DNA of 64,000 nt from Conchocele bisecta (GCA_029237695.1 CM055266.1:112609370-112673369), one strand, 5' to 3'. Counted from the first letter of the stretch, positions 21,745-33,015 are shown. Numbers and translations are program-made. Notes: generated by a model from the letters alone, not told the origin.

Positions 21745-22402
21745 TCAGTCCAAAAAGGCAGACTTTTGAAGTGTTTTGTGATACAGTTTTATGTTGGTGC
21801 AAGGCGGAAGGATGTGTATAAGTGTGTGCCGAAATGGGACACTGCTTAGTTCCAATACGGTTCTGTAAATTCGCGCCATTTCCCGGTGCACGGGAGACGG
21901 CAAGAAGAGGAGGGGCGGTAGCACCTGGCACAGAGATGCAGAGCAAAACGGGTCCCATGTAGAACCAATCCATCTCTGGCGGCACTCGACGCTGAAGTTG
22001 GTGTCATGTAATCGGTATAAACACGTGTAATTTTCGTCCACAGAGTTGCCACATCAGCTCCAAGGCAGGACTAGGCCAGCATCAGGCAAGGGCAGAACAT
22101 TCGGCTGAGCTCGAGCTAACTTGCTCTTTTGGTTAGACGTGTTATGCATGGCTTACTTCATTCGAAAGTGTGATAACATATGTGCCTGTACATCCTGTTT
22201 TAACGTGGCAGGAACATGAACACCTCGGCTCCCCGTGGTGTCCACGTACCCCATGTGTTAACACGACACCTGTACCACTGGTGCGAACTGGCCGCAGTAC
22301 ACACCATAATAATAATATGTAGATGGTATATATCTCACCCATGCGCATATTCAATCCAGAACCCGGTAATTGCCGCAGGATACAGGCCGCAGGATAGGTC
22401 AA
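21745..22402 (-). other. GC-richer stretch, possible minus-strand exon(s)
   Basis: Base composition rises and several minus-strand frames are open. One (21985-21701) begins MDWFYMGPVLLCISVPGA and another (from about 22345) contains the hydrophobic run IYTIYILLLWCVL, both like signal peptides. Neither shows a recognisable domain, and several frames overlap (21745-22041, 21846-22052), which argues for chance. Not called as a gene. Codon-substitution analysis or transcript data would decide. Confidence 0.25.
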
Positions 22403-22949
22403 CCCGCCCGGCTTATCCGCTATTATCGGCAGCCATGCAGAGCCACACGGGTATCACCATAAACCAGTTCAGGATCCAGAATGGCTACACGCATGGGTTG
22501 TGTTCTGTAAGTTGCAGTCGTATGCACCGAGTAGTTAACTGCCCTACCGGGAGGTCAGACAAATCCACAAGGTGCCACAATCAAGTACCCAGAACACGGA
22601 GATATGAAAAATAAGACGTAAATGTCCTAGCAACTAGTCTAAAGTTAGCTCAATTCCAACCAAAAAAAGATCTCCCACCACAAGCCCACCCCAGCCCAGA
22701 CATACATTTTCGCAAATCCAGAAGTAACAATCCAGTGAATAAGAATAAACACAATGAAAATATAAGTTTATTTTCAATAGTTAAAATGGCAGCTGCCGGT
22801 AACCTTGAGATAATTGCGGGTGGGTAAAAACACACAACCTGCTTAGTCCAAGGTCGCCGTTCAAGTGAGGATACTGTGCGACTTTAGGTTTACAATCGTT
22901 ATATCATTGAGCGGCGGGTGGAACGAGATGCCTATGGACACACTACGTT

Positions 22950-23006
22950 TAACCGGTTGAAGTTGAGAGAGAGAGAGAGTGTGTCTGTGTGTGTGTTTGT
23001 TTGTTT
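22950..23006. repeat. GA/GT simple repeat beside a (TTTG)n tail
   Basis: A run of GA then TGTG dinucleotides leads into TTTGTTTGTTTATTGG, the reverse-complemented (CAAA)n tail of the retroelement that follows. Confidence 0.8.
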
Positions 23007-23790
23007 ATTGGTGTGCAATGGCCTATCAACAGCTAAGGTCATTTGGGGGGACAATCCCAAAGTCAGAACGGAATATTAACATCGAGAACAAATAGATACA
23101 GCCCTGAAATTAGAATAACCTGACCTGGTGCCAGGTCCATACCAGACCAAAGTCACTTGGCCCCTTCCCCTAAAATAGGATTACGAATAATCGCAATACT
23201 CACATAAGGGATATAACCATATGTCACATACAAAATGCCAAAACACGTATGTGAGGGCCAAACCAGGTCTCCAGTCGGAATTCGGGTAAGGATGAACCCC
23301 GATCGTTGAATTACCCGTCGCGTGCTCCCACCTGCCACCCACAGAGAGAGATCCGTATCAGTGGCCGATTTCATCAACATTGCAAAGTATACTTATCTAG
23401 CAAAGTATACTTTGAGGGAGTAATCATTTATTTTTCCTGAAATGCATTATTTCATATAGAACTAACGACTTCATATATTTGATGATTAAAAGTATGTATA
23501 GTTATTATACTGAATGTATTACACTATCACAGCCAAAATGGCTGTGATAATGTAATAAATTCAGTATAATAAAAATTAATAAATTTATCCTAAAATTGAA
23601 ATAAATTATCCCTCAAAGTATACTTTGCTAGAAAAGTATACTTTGCAATGTTGGTGAAATAGGCTTCTGGTCTCCAGTCGGAATTCGGGTAAGGATGAAC
23701 CCCGATCGTTGAATGACCCGTCGCGTGCTCCCCCCACCTGCCGCCCACAGGGAGAGAGATCCGTATCAGAACTCGCAGAGGAAGGCATCA
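22993..23790 (-). mobile_element. (CAAA)n-tailed retroelement, reverse copy, split by MITE G
   Basis: The minus strand ends ACCTTAGCTGTTGATAGG plus (CAAA)n. It lacks the F and G insertions present in the plus-strand copy at 15 kb, giving empty sites for both. Its 5' part is present twice: the block GTCTCCAGTCGGAATTCGGG to GAGATCCGTATCAG is at 23268-23361 and again at 23669-23769, with MITE G between. The second block has small differences. Confidence 0.7.
23359..23669. mobile_element. MITE family G between duplicated retroelement blocks
   Basis: CAGTGGCCGATTTCATCAAC at the left and GTGAAATAGGCTTCTG at the right, with full sub-terminal GCAAAGTATACTT blocks and the central TTATCACAGCC hairpin. 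Confidence 0.85.
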
Positions 23791-23822
23791 CCAGAGACGT
23801 AACATTTTGCAGTAGAATTTCA

Positions 23823-24070
23823 TTAACCCTTAGACCGCTATCTTAATTTTGTTTTCGTGCTGTTTATTTTCTATTTTCCATTTGTATCATCAAAAACATG
23901 CTTTGACAGCACTTTAGAATAATTTACAACATGCTTTGACAGCACTTCAGAATCATTTTCATTGGAAATGATTCTGAAGTGCTGTCAAACCAAGTTTTTA
24001 TTGAGAAATGAGGCAAGATATAAAAGCAACAGCAAACGACAATTGTTGTGAGTAGCGGTCTAAGGGTTAA
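23823..24070. mobile_element. TTAA-flanked piggyBac-like MITE
   Basis: Ends TTAACCCTTAGACCGCT and AGCGGTCTAAGGGTTAA are a perfect 17-bp inverted repeat including TTAA. The interior hairpin is TTTGACAGCACTTCAGAATC / GATTCTGAAGTGCTGTCAAA, with an extra partial copy of the left arm (AACATGCTTTGACAGCAC) before it. Confidence 0.85.
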
Positions 24071-25084
24071 ATATTTAGAGCTAGCATTAATTATTTTATT
24101 TTATGTAGATTTGGCGTTCCTGGAACTACATATTGTGTTGCAGAAGAATTCATAAACGCGTCAACAGGAAAATTCACTAGCCTCATATTCTCAGTATATA
24201 CATTTACATGTATAAGAAAGACTTGGTGTCTTCCCCCATGCATAGTTTGGGGAACTGTAATCGGAACATGAACTAAGATAACTCCGGTATGGAACAACCG
24301 ATGCATCTTCTGCAGGTTACTCCCCTCATACGTATGTGCACAAGCACCTGGGATGACTTCTTACTTTTAACGTCAATTTCAGTTTCAGTTTGCTTACGTT
24401 TAAGGGCCACACTGTCTTTATGGACTTGCACGCCGGCCGCAAAAGGCGGAATAAAAATCTGGGCCGAATGAGAATTTTGTGTCTGTGCATGCTGGGTAGA
24501 ACCAGTTCGCGGGCTTCATGTCACAGAGGAAAATTGTGCAGGCAGATCACTGACGGCAGCCCCATTGGGTGGCCTCGACTGCAGTGATACGGGCACTAAG
24601 TCTGTATTTGAATTATGTGCTGAGGCCCGCCAGTGGCCCTATTGTTGGGTATTATTGTTTACGGGTCTATTTATGTGTAGTAGTATGATGCTCTTTTGGT
24701 GGAAATTGAGGGACTCGGAAGGCACGGTCGTTGTTGTTGTGAAGTGATATTAGGTGGTGTGAAGAGAGTCAACCGGCTTCATCGCTGAAGACACCCGTGG
24801 GTCCCCTGTCATCAGGCCCACCTCGAGCCTTGTAATTATCTGAAACGCTACGTGGCTTCTATTATTAGGCACGCATGCGTATTATTTACACGTAGGCTGT
24901 AAATAATATAGGTATATAAGCTGTAAGAAAAGTTGTCATTAGTAACAAGGTCTAATCTAAACATTGGTGCTAATTTTTTTACTATTTATATTTTTGTGAG
25001 GACATGGTTGTTGAGGCAATATTGTTCACATGCTCGCGGGACTGTGAGACCTGCCGTCGCTATTGCATGGTTCCGATTTCCTAG
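24071..25084. other. No gene recognised; possible LINE 3' flank
   Basis: Mixed composition. Plus-strand ORFs at 24289-24747 overlap in different frames and lack motifs. A GTTGTTGTTGTG run at 24729-24741 could be the complement of an A-rich tail of the minus-strand LINE, but no clear terminus is visible. Confidence 0.3.
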
Positions 25085-25930
25085 TCTTCTACAATATTTG
25101 CGTTATAAATTTCCAGTTCAGACTGTAGCGGTTGTGGTATTTCGCGAGCACATATGCGGTTTTTCTTTGCATTTCCCATTACATAGCAATTGGGCTCAAA
25201 TGGTGTGACGTATTAAGTACACACACCTTAGCAGCCCTGTACATATAATGAGATTTGCTTTACCAACACATTATCCCGGTTATAATGTCTTGCAATGTTA
25301 CTTGTTACATGATTGTGTTTAAATTATCCCGCTCAGTCTGTTGCGGTATCGCGCGTGCATATAATATATATTATTTCGCGAGCTCATATACGGTTGTTTC
25401 TTTGCATTTCCCATTATATAGTAGTTGGTCTCAGATGGAGTGACGTATTAAGTACATACGACTTAGCAACCCTGTACTTATAATGAGATTTGCTTGATCA
25501 ACACATGAGCCCGGCGGCTGGTCGCTACAATTGAACTTGGTACATTATTGTGCTTAAATTATCCCGCTCAGTCTGTTGCGGTATGGCGCGTGCACATAAT
25601 ATATATTATGTCGGGAGGACCTATGCGTTTTTTCTTAGCATTTTGCATTATATATTATTTGGGCTCAGATGGTGTGACGTATTAAGTACACACGCCTTAG
25701 CAACCCTATACTTACAATGAGATCTGCTTTACCAACACATTAGCCCGGCGGTTGGTCGCTACAATGTGACATAATATTTATTATTTCAGGTTTTTTCTTT
25801 GCATTTCCCATTATATAGTAGTTGGGCTCAAATGGTGTGACGTGTTAGGTACACACGCCTTAGCAACACCGTACGTATAATGCGATTTGCTTTACCCATA
25901 TATCAGCCCGGTGACCGGTCGCTTCAGTTG
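25085..25930. repeat. About 235-bp tandem repeat, 3.5 units
   Basis: Marker GACGTATTAAGTACA recurs at about 25207, 25441 and 25677, with a variant at about 25839. GCATTTCCCATTA and TCAGTCTGTTGCGGTAT recur in step. Spacings are about 234, 236 and 162 bp. It lies just downstream of the minus-strand LINE stop, so it may be the element's 3' untranslated region. Confidence 0.75.
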
Positions 25931-26283
25931 TTCGTTGTTATTAGACTGTTGTGATTGTGTTGAATCGCGAGCATGTGATATTACATTTATACATTGTTGG
26001 TTTATTGTGCAGTTATATACAATGTCTAGCCTGTAGTATGTAGTCAGGTGGTTTAGTAAGCATTGCATGTTACTTTTCTAGACTGTTTTCTATTTACAAA
26101 TTGATCTCTCTTAGATCTCGCAGTTAAACGTGCCTTGCTTTGCTACACTCCCCATCTTGCGCTAGGGTGTATTTGCTGAGTCTTATATAATGTTATTCTA
26201 CCGGGGGGTCTGGCTGGTTTTATTGTATAGTATGTATTATTATTATATCTTATGTCGTTCAGTGTAGCTAATATATGTATATG

Positions 26284-27165
26284 TTACTCCAGTAACCAGT
26301 ATCTTTTATACATGTATATATTAATATGGCATGGTATGTTTCTGCTTCCAGTTCTGGTGGCGGAAATAGCAATGTGTAGATGCTGTCTGGTAATTTTATT
26401 TGTTTGCATTGTTGCAGCTAGCTCGTTTCTATGTTCCGTCAACGCAGGACAGTGGTATATATAGTGCATTAATGTTTCTATTTCATCACTGTCATTGCAT
26501 GCTCTACACGTAGGGTTTTGTTCGTTTTCCTTTGTAAAATGATTGGCTCCTATCCCATTATGGCCTAATCTGAGTCTTGTTAGTATCACATCTGATCTTC
26601 GATCCATACTATATTGTTTGCATTTAGTTGGGAGTGTATGGCAGTTACCTCGGAGTAGGTTTGATAGCGGTATAGCGTTCCAAGCTTCCTGCCATCGTTC
26701 TTTACGTATTTTAGTTATCTTTGTGTATAGTTCTGCATGTGTTGGTTTTGTATTGTCGGGGGTGCCAAGCGCGTGAGCATCTGCTGCTGCTTTGTCTGCT
26801 AGTTCATTTCCTTCTATTCCTATGTGAGATGGTACCCATTCTACGCTTATAGTTTTGCCCATTGTCCTATTTTGGCTTATTAGATGTTTTATTATATGTA
26901 TCTTGTCGGGTCTGGTTTTTGATTTACCTGAATTTAAGGCTTGGATGGAACTGAGCGAATCAGTCAGTATGACCGTGTTTGGATTTTGCTCCTGTTTAAG
27001 TTCCATTTAAGTGCTTTTTCTATGGCTATTAGTTCTGATGTAAATACTGTTAGATTGTCATTTAGCTTGTACATTTCTTTATATTCTTCGGATGGTACTA
27101 CAAATGCACAGGTTGTGCTTCCATCTTCTGGGCTTTTTCTGCCATCTGTATATATTTGTAGGTGG
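26284..27165 (-). pseudogene. LINE ORF2, RNase H and C-terminal Cys-His motif
   Basis: IYTDGRKSPEDGS (first Asp, about 27150), TSELIAIEKAL (Glu), then a +1 shift near 27005, then ILTDSLSSIQAL (second Asp) and WVPSHIGIEGNELADKAA (last Asp). All four RNase H acidic residues are therefore encoded but split over two frames. Near the end, CRAC then HYIYHCP forms the Cys-Cys-His-Cys motif usual at LINE C-termini. Stop at 26284. Confidence 0.85.
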
Positions 27166-27945
27166 TCGTTGTATCCGCTGTTGATAAGGTTTGTTGCTAT
27201 TTATCTATTTTCAGCTGGGTTTATTGTTTTATCTGCTATTATGTCCTTAAGGGTTGATTTGCATTCTATTGCATGGGGGTAATATGGGATATGATATATG
27301 AATGGTTGAATTTCAATATTGGATATATTATATTGTTCGGATAGCGCATCGACTGTCATTGCATAGCAAGTGTTTTTGCCTGGGCCTATTGGGGAATAAG
27401 CTGGGACTCTGTATGAAACTTGCAAGCTTGCTATCTTTTCTGCTGCATTGTCTTGTTTCATTCTATTTCGAGCGATCTGTCTCCTGTGGTATATACCTGG
27501 TTTTAGTAGTTTATGTATGTGTAATTTATCTCCATGTGGCTTGGAGCGGGCCCAATTTTAGGGTATTACTTTCTCCTCGGAGTGCTAGCGGTGGTACTAC
27601 AGTTTCTACTTGCAGTGCCGCTATTCTGGTACTTTTATATGCTCCTGTTGCTATGCGTAAGGCTTAGTTTTGTATAATTTCTAGTTTTTCTTGCTGATTT
27701 GTGTTGCAACTTTGGTATAGGAATGTAGTGCTGTTTTGTCTGCCCCTATGATGTGCCGGACACTAGTTTTAGTAGGTCTATATCTTTTCTGCATCTGTTG
27801 AGCAGATTTGTTATATGGGGTATCCATGTCAGTCTGTAATCGAGGGTCATCCCTAGGAATTTGGTTGCTGGTGTATATGGTATGGAGGTGTTGTTAACAG
27901 TTAAGTGTGGGATTATTCTGTTTTCCCGTAGGTATTTATATGTGT

Positions 27946-28910
27946 TTATATCTTTATTGTAGACGGCTGAGTTGCTGAAGATGACTGCCTCGGTTTTAAC
28001 GGTGATATTTTAAAACCCCATTTCTTTTGCCAGGCTGTTATGGTATTTAGGCCTTCTTGTAAGCGTTCTATTGAGTTACTAATTTGTTTATGTACATGCC
28101 AGATTGCGCCATCGTCTACGAATTTAGATAGTAGTATGGCTGGGTTATTGGATGTTAGTTCGTCATATAGTGTATCTATTATTATATTGAATATGATAGG
28201 TCTGAGGAAGCTCCCTTGCGTACTTCCATTTTCTACTGTTTGGTATTCAGAGTGTGATTGGCCTAGTCGTACTCTAATTTTTCTATCGGTTAGGAAGTTG
28301 TCTATCCATTTAAGCATTCTGTTACTTATACATTTTATCTGTAGTTGTGATATTACACCTTTAGTCCACATTAGGTCAAAAGCTTTCTCCAGATCTAGAA
28401 ATACGGCGACTACCGATTGTTTTGACATAAATGCTGTTTTACAGTTGTTTCTAGACGGGCCATTGTGGATCTGTTATTTCGGAAGCCAGATTGTGTGTTG
28501 CTGATTGCATTGTTATATTCAATGTGGTACTTTAGTCTGTGTGCGACCATTGTTTCCATTATGTTGCACAGCGCTGACGTTAGAGAGATAGGCCGGTTTG
28601 CTGCCGCGCTTGTGGCGTCTTTGTTTGGTCTTAGTATAGGTATTATTGTTGCTTCCTTCCAGGTGTCAGGGAGGGTGCCCTCAGCCCATGATTTGTTGTA
28701 TAATTCTAGTATTATTATTTTTGAACTTTGTAGGAGTTTCTTTATTATATTATCATGTATCTGGTCCGCTCCCGGTGCAGTGTTTTTCCTTTTAGATAAC
28801 GCTGCTCCGAACTCGGACAAGATGAATGGTCTGTTCATTTCAGTCTGACTGTTGGGATGTTCATCTAGGTCTATATTATTATCGATGACGGACGATATTA
28901 CACGTTCCAT
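27946..28910 (-). pseudogene. LINE ORF2, reverse transcriptase domain
   Basis: Two overlapping frames (28910-28410 and 28428-27946) carry the domain. Motifs: KNTAPGADQIHDNIIKKL, ANRPISLTSALCNIMETM, FRNNRSTM, VFLDLEKAFDLMW (first catalytic Asp), GSTQGSFLRPIIFNI and FVDDGAIW (catalytic Asp pair, with V in place of the common A). It would copy element RNA at the nicked target. One frameshift near 28420 splits fingers from palm. Linker ORF 29661-29029 upstream joins it to the endonuclease. Confidence 0.85.
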
Positions 28911-29544
28911 TTTTATTTTATGTGTCTTAAAATCCGGTTCGAGATTGTTATCACTAGATACATGTCTATAGTGGTTGGTCAGTATCTCCGCTGTTTGGTC
29001 CTTTTCGTGTATGGGCTCATTTCCAATTTTAATTCGGTGATGGATTTGCTTTTTTTCCTCTGAACCTATTGAATTTGTCCCAGGCTTCCTTGATGCTGGT
29101 CTTATGTGTTATTTGTGAGATAAACGTTGTCCAACCTTCTTGTTTAGCTTTTTCTAGTGTTTGTCTCGTTTTGATTTTGGCATTTGCATATTCTTCTTTG
29201 CGTTTTTCTTTTGTTTGTGTGTGTTCGTCGCTGACGTGTCGCCATCCGCGGAGGCAGATGGCTCTATGTTGTATTTTGCCAATTGTGCGAGGTATGCATT
29301 CTGTGCTGATTTCTTGTAACATAGTCGTTATGTGTTTGTTTGCGGAGTTTAAGTCATTCTGGAGTGAGGGATCAAGGGGGTTATTGGGGTTAAGTTTCAT
29401 ATCGGCCATATTAATAAATAGTTCCCAATTGGCTTTATCAATTTTCCATTTGGGCATAGTTTCCGTATCTGCTTTGTGGTACTGGGTAGAAATAACAATT
29501 GTTATTGGGTAGTTGTCACTGCCTAATGTGGTTTCAAGTGGGTC

Positions 29545-30290
29545 CCATGTAGTTTGTAAGACTATGCTTGGGCTTCCCATTGTTATATCAGGCGTGATGC
29601 CTATTTTAGTGGAGTTTCTGTGTGAGGAACAGTCGTACGTGTATCGTCCGTCATTGAGCATTATGTAGTTGGTCTCGTCTAAGATTTACTAGTTTATTAC
29701 CCCGTGCACAATTAGGTACCCAGCCAGGGTCCCATAGACGATTGTGGGCGTTGAAGTCACCCAATATGAGCGTTTTACGGCTCATTTGTGGGAGTATATT
29801 ATATATGTTGTTGCCTGTGGCGATATGTAAACGTTTAATATGGCAATATTTCCAGTTTTACTATATATTTGTACTCCATGTATTAAGATTGTGCTATTTT
29901 CCTCGTCTTCTTCATTTTTAATTTTTATATCGGTACACGAGATGCCTAATTTCACATAAATTCCTATTCCGCTCCTTATTGTACTGTGCGTTTTATGTGT
30001 TATTAGCGTGTACCCCTTTATTTATATACGTTTATATATTTCTTGCAGGCATATGACGTCCGGTACATGGTCCCATTCCTCTATTTCGTGAAATAACTCT
30101 GCCTTAGTACCGGTTGTGAATTCCTGACAGTTCCATTGTAGGACCGTCAGGGTTTCAGGTTTGTTCGTTTTGTTTCTACCCATTGTTACATTTTGGATGA
30201 ATTGTTTGTTTGTTACGTTACCTCGGTGGGCTTTTTCCTCCATTGCATCGCGATCTGTTCTCTCATTTTTGAGTTTCATATTTGGGTTAG
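29545..30290 (-). pseudogene. LINE ORF2, AP-like endonuclease domain
   Basis: Motifs in order on the minus strand: LTVLQWNCQEF (catalytic Asn region), DVICLQE (metal-binding Glu), GDFNAHNRLWDPGW (29741-29775, catalytic Asp/Asn) and LGSDNYPI. In active relatives the last motif is SDH with a catalytic His; here it reads SDN, so this copy is also catalytically damaged. A frameshift separates the first two motifs from the third. Confidence 0.8.
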
Positions 30291-31975
30291 TGATGGATGA
30301 CAGTGGTCTCACTATGTGGGACAATTTTCCGGTGTTTTTCCGGTGACTCCGCAATGATGAGGGGGTTTGGTGAGGCAATGTCAAAGTACGTGCTTACTTC
30401 AATGGATTCAGTTTCACTATGGACGTCGTTGACGTGCGGTTCCACGGTGTTTTTGTTTTTAGCATCGTTTGCGCATGCGACGTCGGTGGTGACGTCAATG
30501 GCCAAAATGACGTCATTTGTTTTCGATTGACGTCAGTGATGACGTCGGTGATGACGTCAACGTTGTTATTGCCTTCCAATTGTTCGTTTATTACTTCCAT
30601 ATCCGTGTCAGATATTGTTTCGGCCGATGACTTGGCAAGGGTGGTGCTGTGTGTCAACAGGCTCTTCGCTTCATCTCCATATTTGGAAATTATGAAGTTT
30701 TATAGATTTTTAATTCGTGACATGATGTGATCTAGTTCTTTTTTGGGTATGGTAATATTTGTGTCATTATCCTGATTTTGCTGTGCCTCCGTCTGTCTAC
30801 TTACAACCGCTACATTCGTGGTTTTATGATCATTCGACGTTGTTGACGTCACCGCGTGTTTTGCTGCATTGGCTTCGCGCTGTGCTGTTGCAATGTTATT
30901 CTGGATTTCGATTTTGCTAGCGAAATCCCTGTAGATTGGGCAATTGCTGTCATAGACGGTCATTGCGGGTTCTGTAGTTTTGTTTGTGTTTCATAGCAAT
31001 TACCACAAAATGGTGCAATTTTATTTTTTTGGTCCTTACATTGGAGGAATTTATGCCCTTTTCTGCAACAATATGCACATACGGATGTTGTTTCTCTGCA
31101 TGCCGTAGTTTTATGGCCGTGGCGTTGGCAGTTGTTGCATCTTATCGGACGTCGCGGTGAGATGCCCACTGTTAACTGTTCTCCGGCATTGACGTAGCGG
31201 TCCGGTGTTATAGTGTAGGGTAGGTAGTCACATTGCATTTTAAATTTTACCAGGATTTTGTGAGTTTTAGTTTTATCACCCGCATATTGAGCTGAAGCAA
31301 TATTAATTTCCTTAGCGTTGAGGGCGGACATGAGTTCACGTTCTTTAAGGTTAAATGGAATGTCGTGGTGAAAGACAATCCCGTAGTGCGCGTGTAGAGT
31401 CCGTTTGACGTTTGTTTTTGTTGTGAGTGCTTTGTCTGTTTTGTGTTTGGTGCTTCGGTATACCCCGATAGGTATGTACAATCTATGTTGCTGGCCGGTG
31501 ACGTAAATCCTTTCGCTTTGTTGACATGGGCGACCGGGAGTTTGAGTTTGATCAATTTCTTCCCGGCGCTTCCAAAGTTCAACTGGCCTAGTTTGAGGAC
31601 ATCGCCTAGGTGCACGATTAGTGCCGTCGTGAACAATTGCGCTTTCATTATTCCCCTTGTTCTGTAATACATAGTTTCCGCTTTCTGATTCTCAGACTGC
31701 GGAGACTGGCTCATGTGTAACCGCTTCCGTGTATTGGAGCCGACTTCGTTATTTGCCGTCGGCGATTCTGTCCTTGACCGTTTGGGCGTGGCGGCTTGTG
31801 CCTTTACCGGCGAATTACGAATTTTCTGGCCCATAGGCACAGGAAATATTGTGTTTGGGCCTCTGCGGACTTTGTGCGGGGTGGACTGCCCCTTGTTGGT
31901 TTTCGGTCGTGGTGCCTGGAATGATGTGACCGCGGCGTAACTCATTGATCTCGGCATTCCTGTGCCTGTTGCCAT
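30287..31975 (-). pseudogene. LINE ORF1, Gag-like with zinc knuckles
   Basis: Starts at the ATG at 31975 (MATGTGMPRSMSYAAVTS), a basic proline-rich N-terminus. A frameshift near 31480 moves it to the frame holding two perfect CCHC knuckles, CNNCQRHGHKTTAC and CAYCCRKGHKFLQC. A third broken one (CGNCYE, frameshift, then NCPIYRDF) follows near 30960. The C-terminal part, in further frames to about 30287, is T/D/V-rich. Role in intact relatives: binds element RNA to form the particle. Here the frame is interrupted at least three times. Confidence 0.8.
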
Positions 31976-32034
31976 CTTTTTATGTTAGTGTTTGTTAATT
32001 CGCTATATCCGTGTTATATAAATGATGTCTTAAC

Positions 32035-33015
32035 GATATCTAGAACGCTACTGTGTTGACGGGGTGAAATATAGTGGAGATGCGCACCTGTTGAGATGAT
32101 CAGAAAATGGTGCATGGTCACTCTATGGCTCGCGTCCGAATTGTTGTTACTTTTGTTTATAGTGAACGGCGCAGGTACGCGGTATGGAAAATGGTGCTTT
32201 CTTTATTGCTCGCGTTAGATAAATGTTTAGCTAAAAAATGTCTGTTATTTATTACAAATTGTTTTGTTTTCATTTCATTACTTGGGTGTATTTATTTTAT
32301 ATTTGATAAATCCGCGGCATATACATGAGTTTCGTTTTAAATCAAAATCAAAATTGTATCGTTGGGTCAATTTGCAACATAAATATTTTCACTTGTTTGC
32401 AGTAATCACTGGTAATCAAACAATTATAATCACACAAGTTTTAACATGCAATCAGACAATTATTCAATTTCCGATGAAGTTTTCACGGCTGTGAAGTCAC
32501 CCCGATGTCCAGGTGTGAACTGGAAATGAGTTATGTCACAACTAGCTATACAGAGGCAGTTTGCTGTTTTTATGTTAGTGCCGTGAATGGGAAAAATATC
32601 CGGCAAGGCTCAATAATTTCTTTATTTCTCATCAGAAGTATATGTTGTGACCACTCATTTGAACCGTCTCGCCGAGACGGTTCAAATGAGTGGTCACAAC
32701 ATATATTTTGGTTCAGAAATAAGGAAAATGTTTATGTTTATGTTCATTTCATGTCTTATTATGTATTCATTGTTGGGGTTTACGATATTTAGAACGCTAC
32801 TGTGTTGATAGGATGAGATATATAGTGGAGATGTGCACCTTTTGATATGATCAGAAAATGGTGGTCACTCTATGGCTCGCGTCCGAAATGTTGCTACTAT
32901 TGTTTATGGCGAGCGGCGCAGGTGCGCGGTAAGGAAATTGGAAATTGGTGCTTTCCTTATGGCTTGCGTTAGAGAAACGTTTAGTTAAAAAATTCCTCTG
33001 TTATTTCTTACAATT
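32035..33015. repeat. Duplicated block upstream of the LINE
   Basis: The segment TAGAACGCTACTGTGTTGA through GGTGCTTTC and CTCGCGTTAGA (32040-32225) recurs at 32790-32975 with modest changes (CACTCTATGGCTCGCGTCCG shared). The second copy lies beyond the D/B element at 32574-32728. Position directly 5' of the minus-strand ORF1 suggests promoter monomers in the 5' untranslated region. That role is inferred only. Confidence 0.6.
32574..32728. mobile_element. D hairpin plus B terminus, inverted
   Basis: GTTAGTGCCGTGAATGGG and ATATCCGGCAAGGCTCAATA (family B end) run straight into the D hairpin (GTTGTGACCACTCATTTG, AACCGTCTCGCCGAGACGG and complement). It is the mirror of 16641-16858, with a single hairpin. 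Confidence 0.8.

Larger units (their letters stand above)
26284..31975 (-). pseudogene. Decayed non-LTR retrotransposon (I-group-like LINE)
   Basis: On the minus strand, in order: Gag-like ORF1 with zinc knuckles, AP-type endonuclease, reverse transcriptase, RNase H and a C-terminal Cys-His motif. In family terms, an RNase H after the reverse transcriptase places the element in the I/R1/LOA/Tad side of LINEs. Reading is broken by frameshifts (near 31480, 30963, 30500, 29990, 28420, 27005) and stops, so no functional protein is made. Domain order is complete, so the insertion was near full length. Duplicated blocks upstream (32035-33015) and 235-bp repeats downstream may be its untranslated regions. 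Confidence 0.85.

Noticed and set aside
28040..28848. Plus-strand ORFs of 127-154 codons
   Set aside because: Antisense shadows of the minus-strand reverse transcriptase, whose motifs are unmistakable on the other strand.
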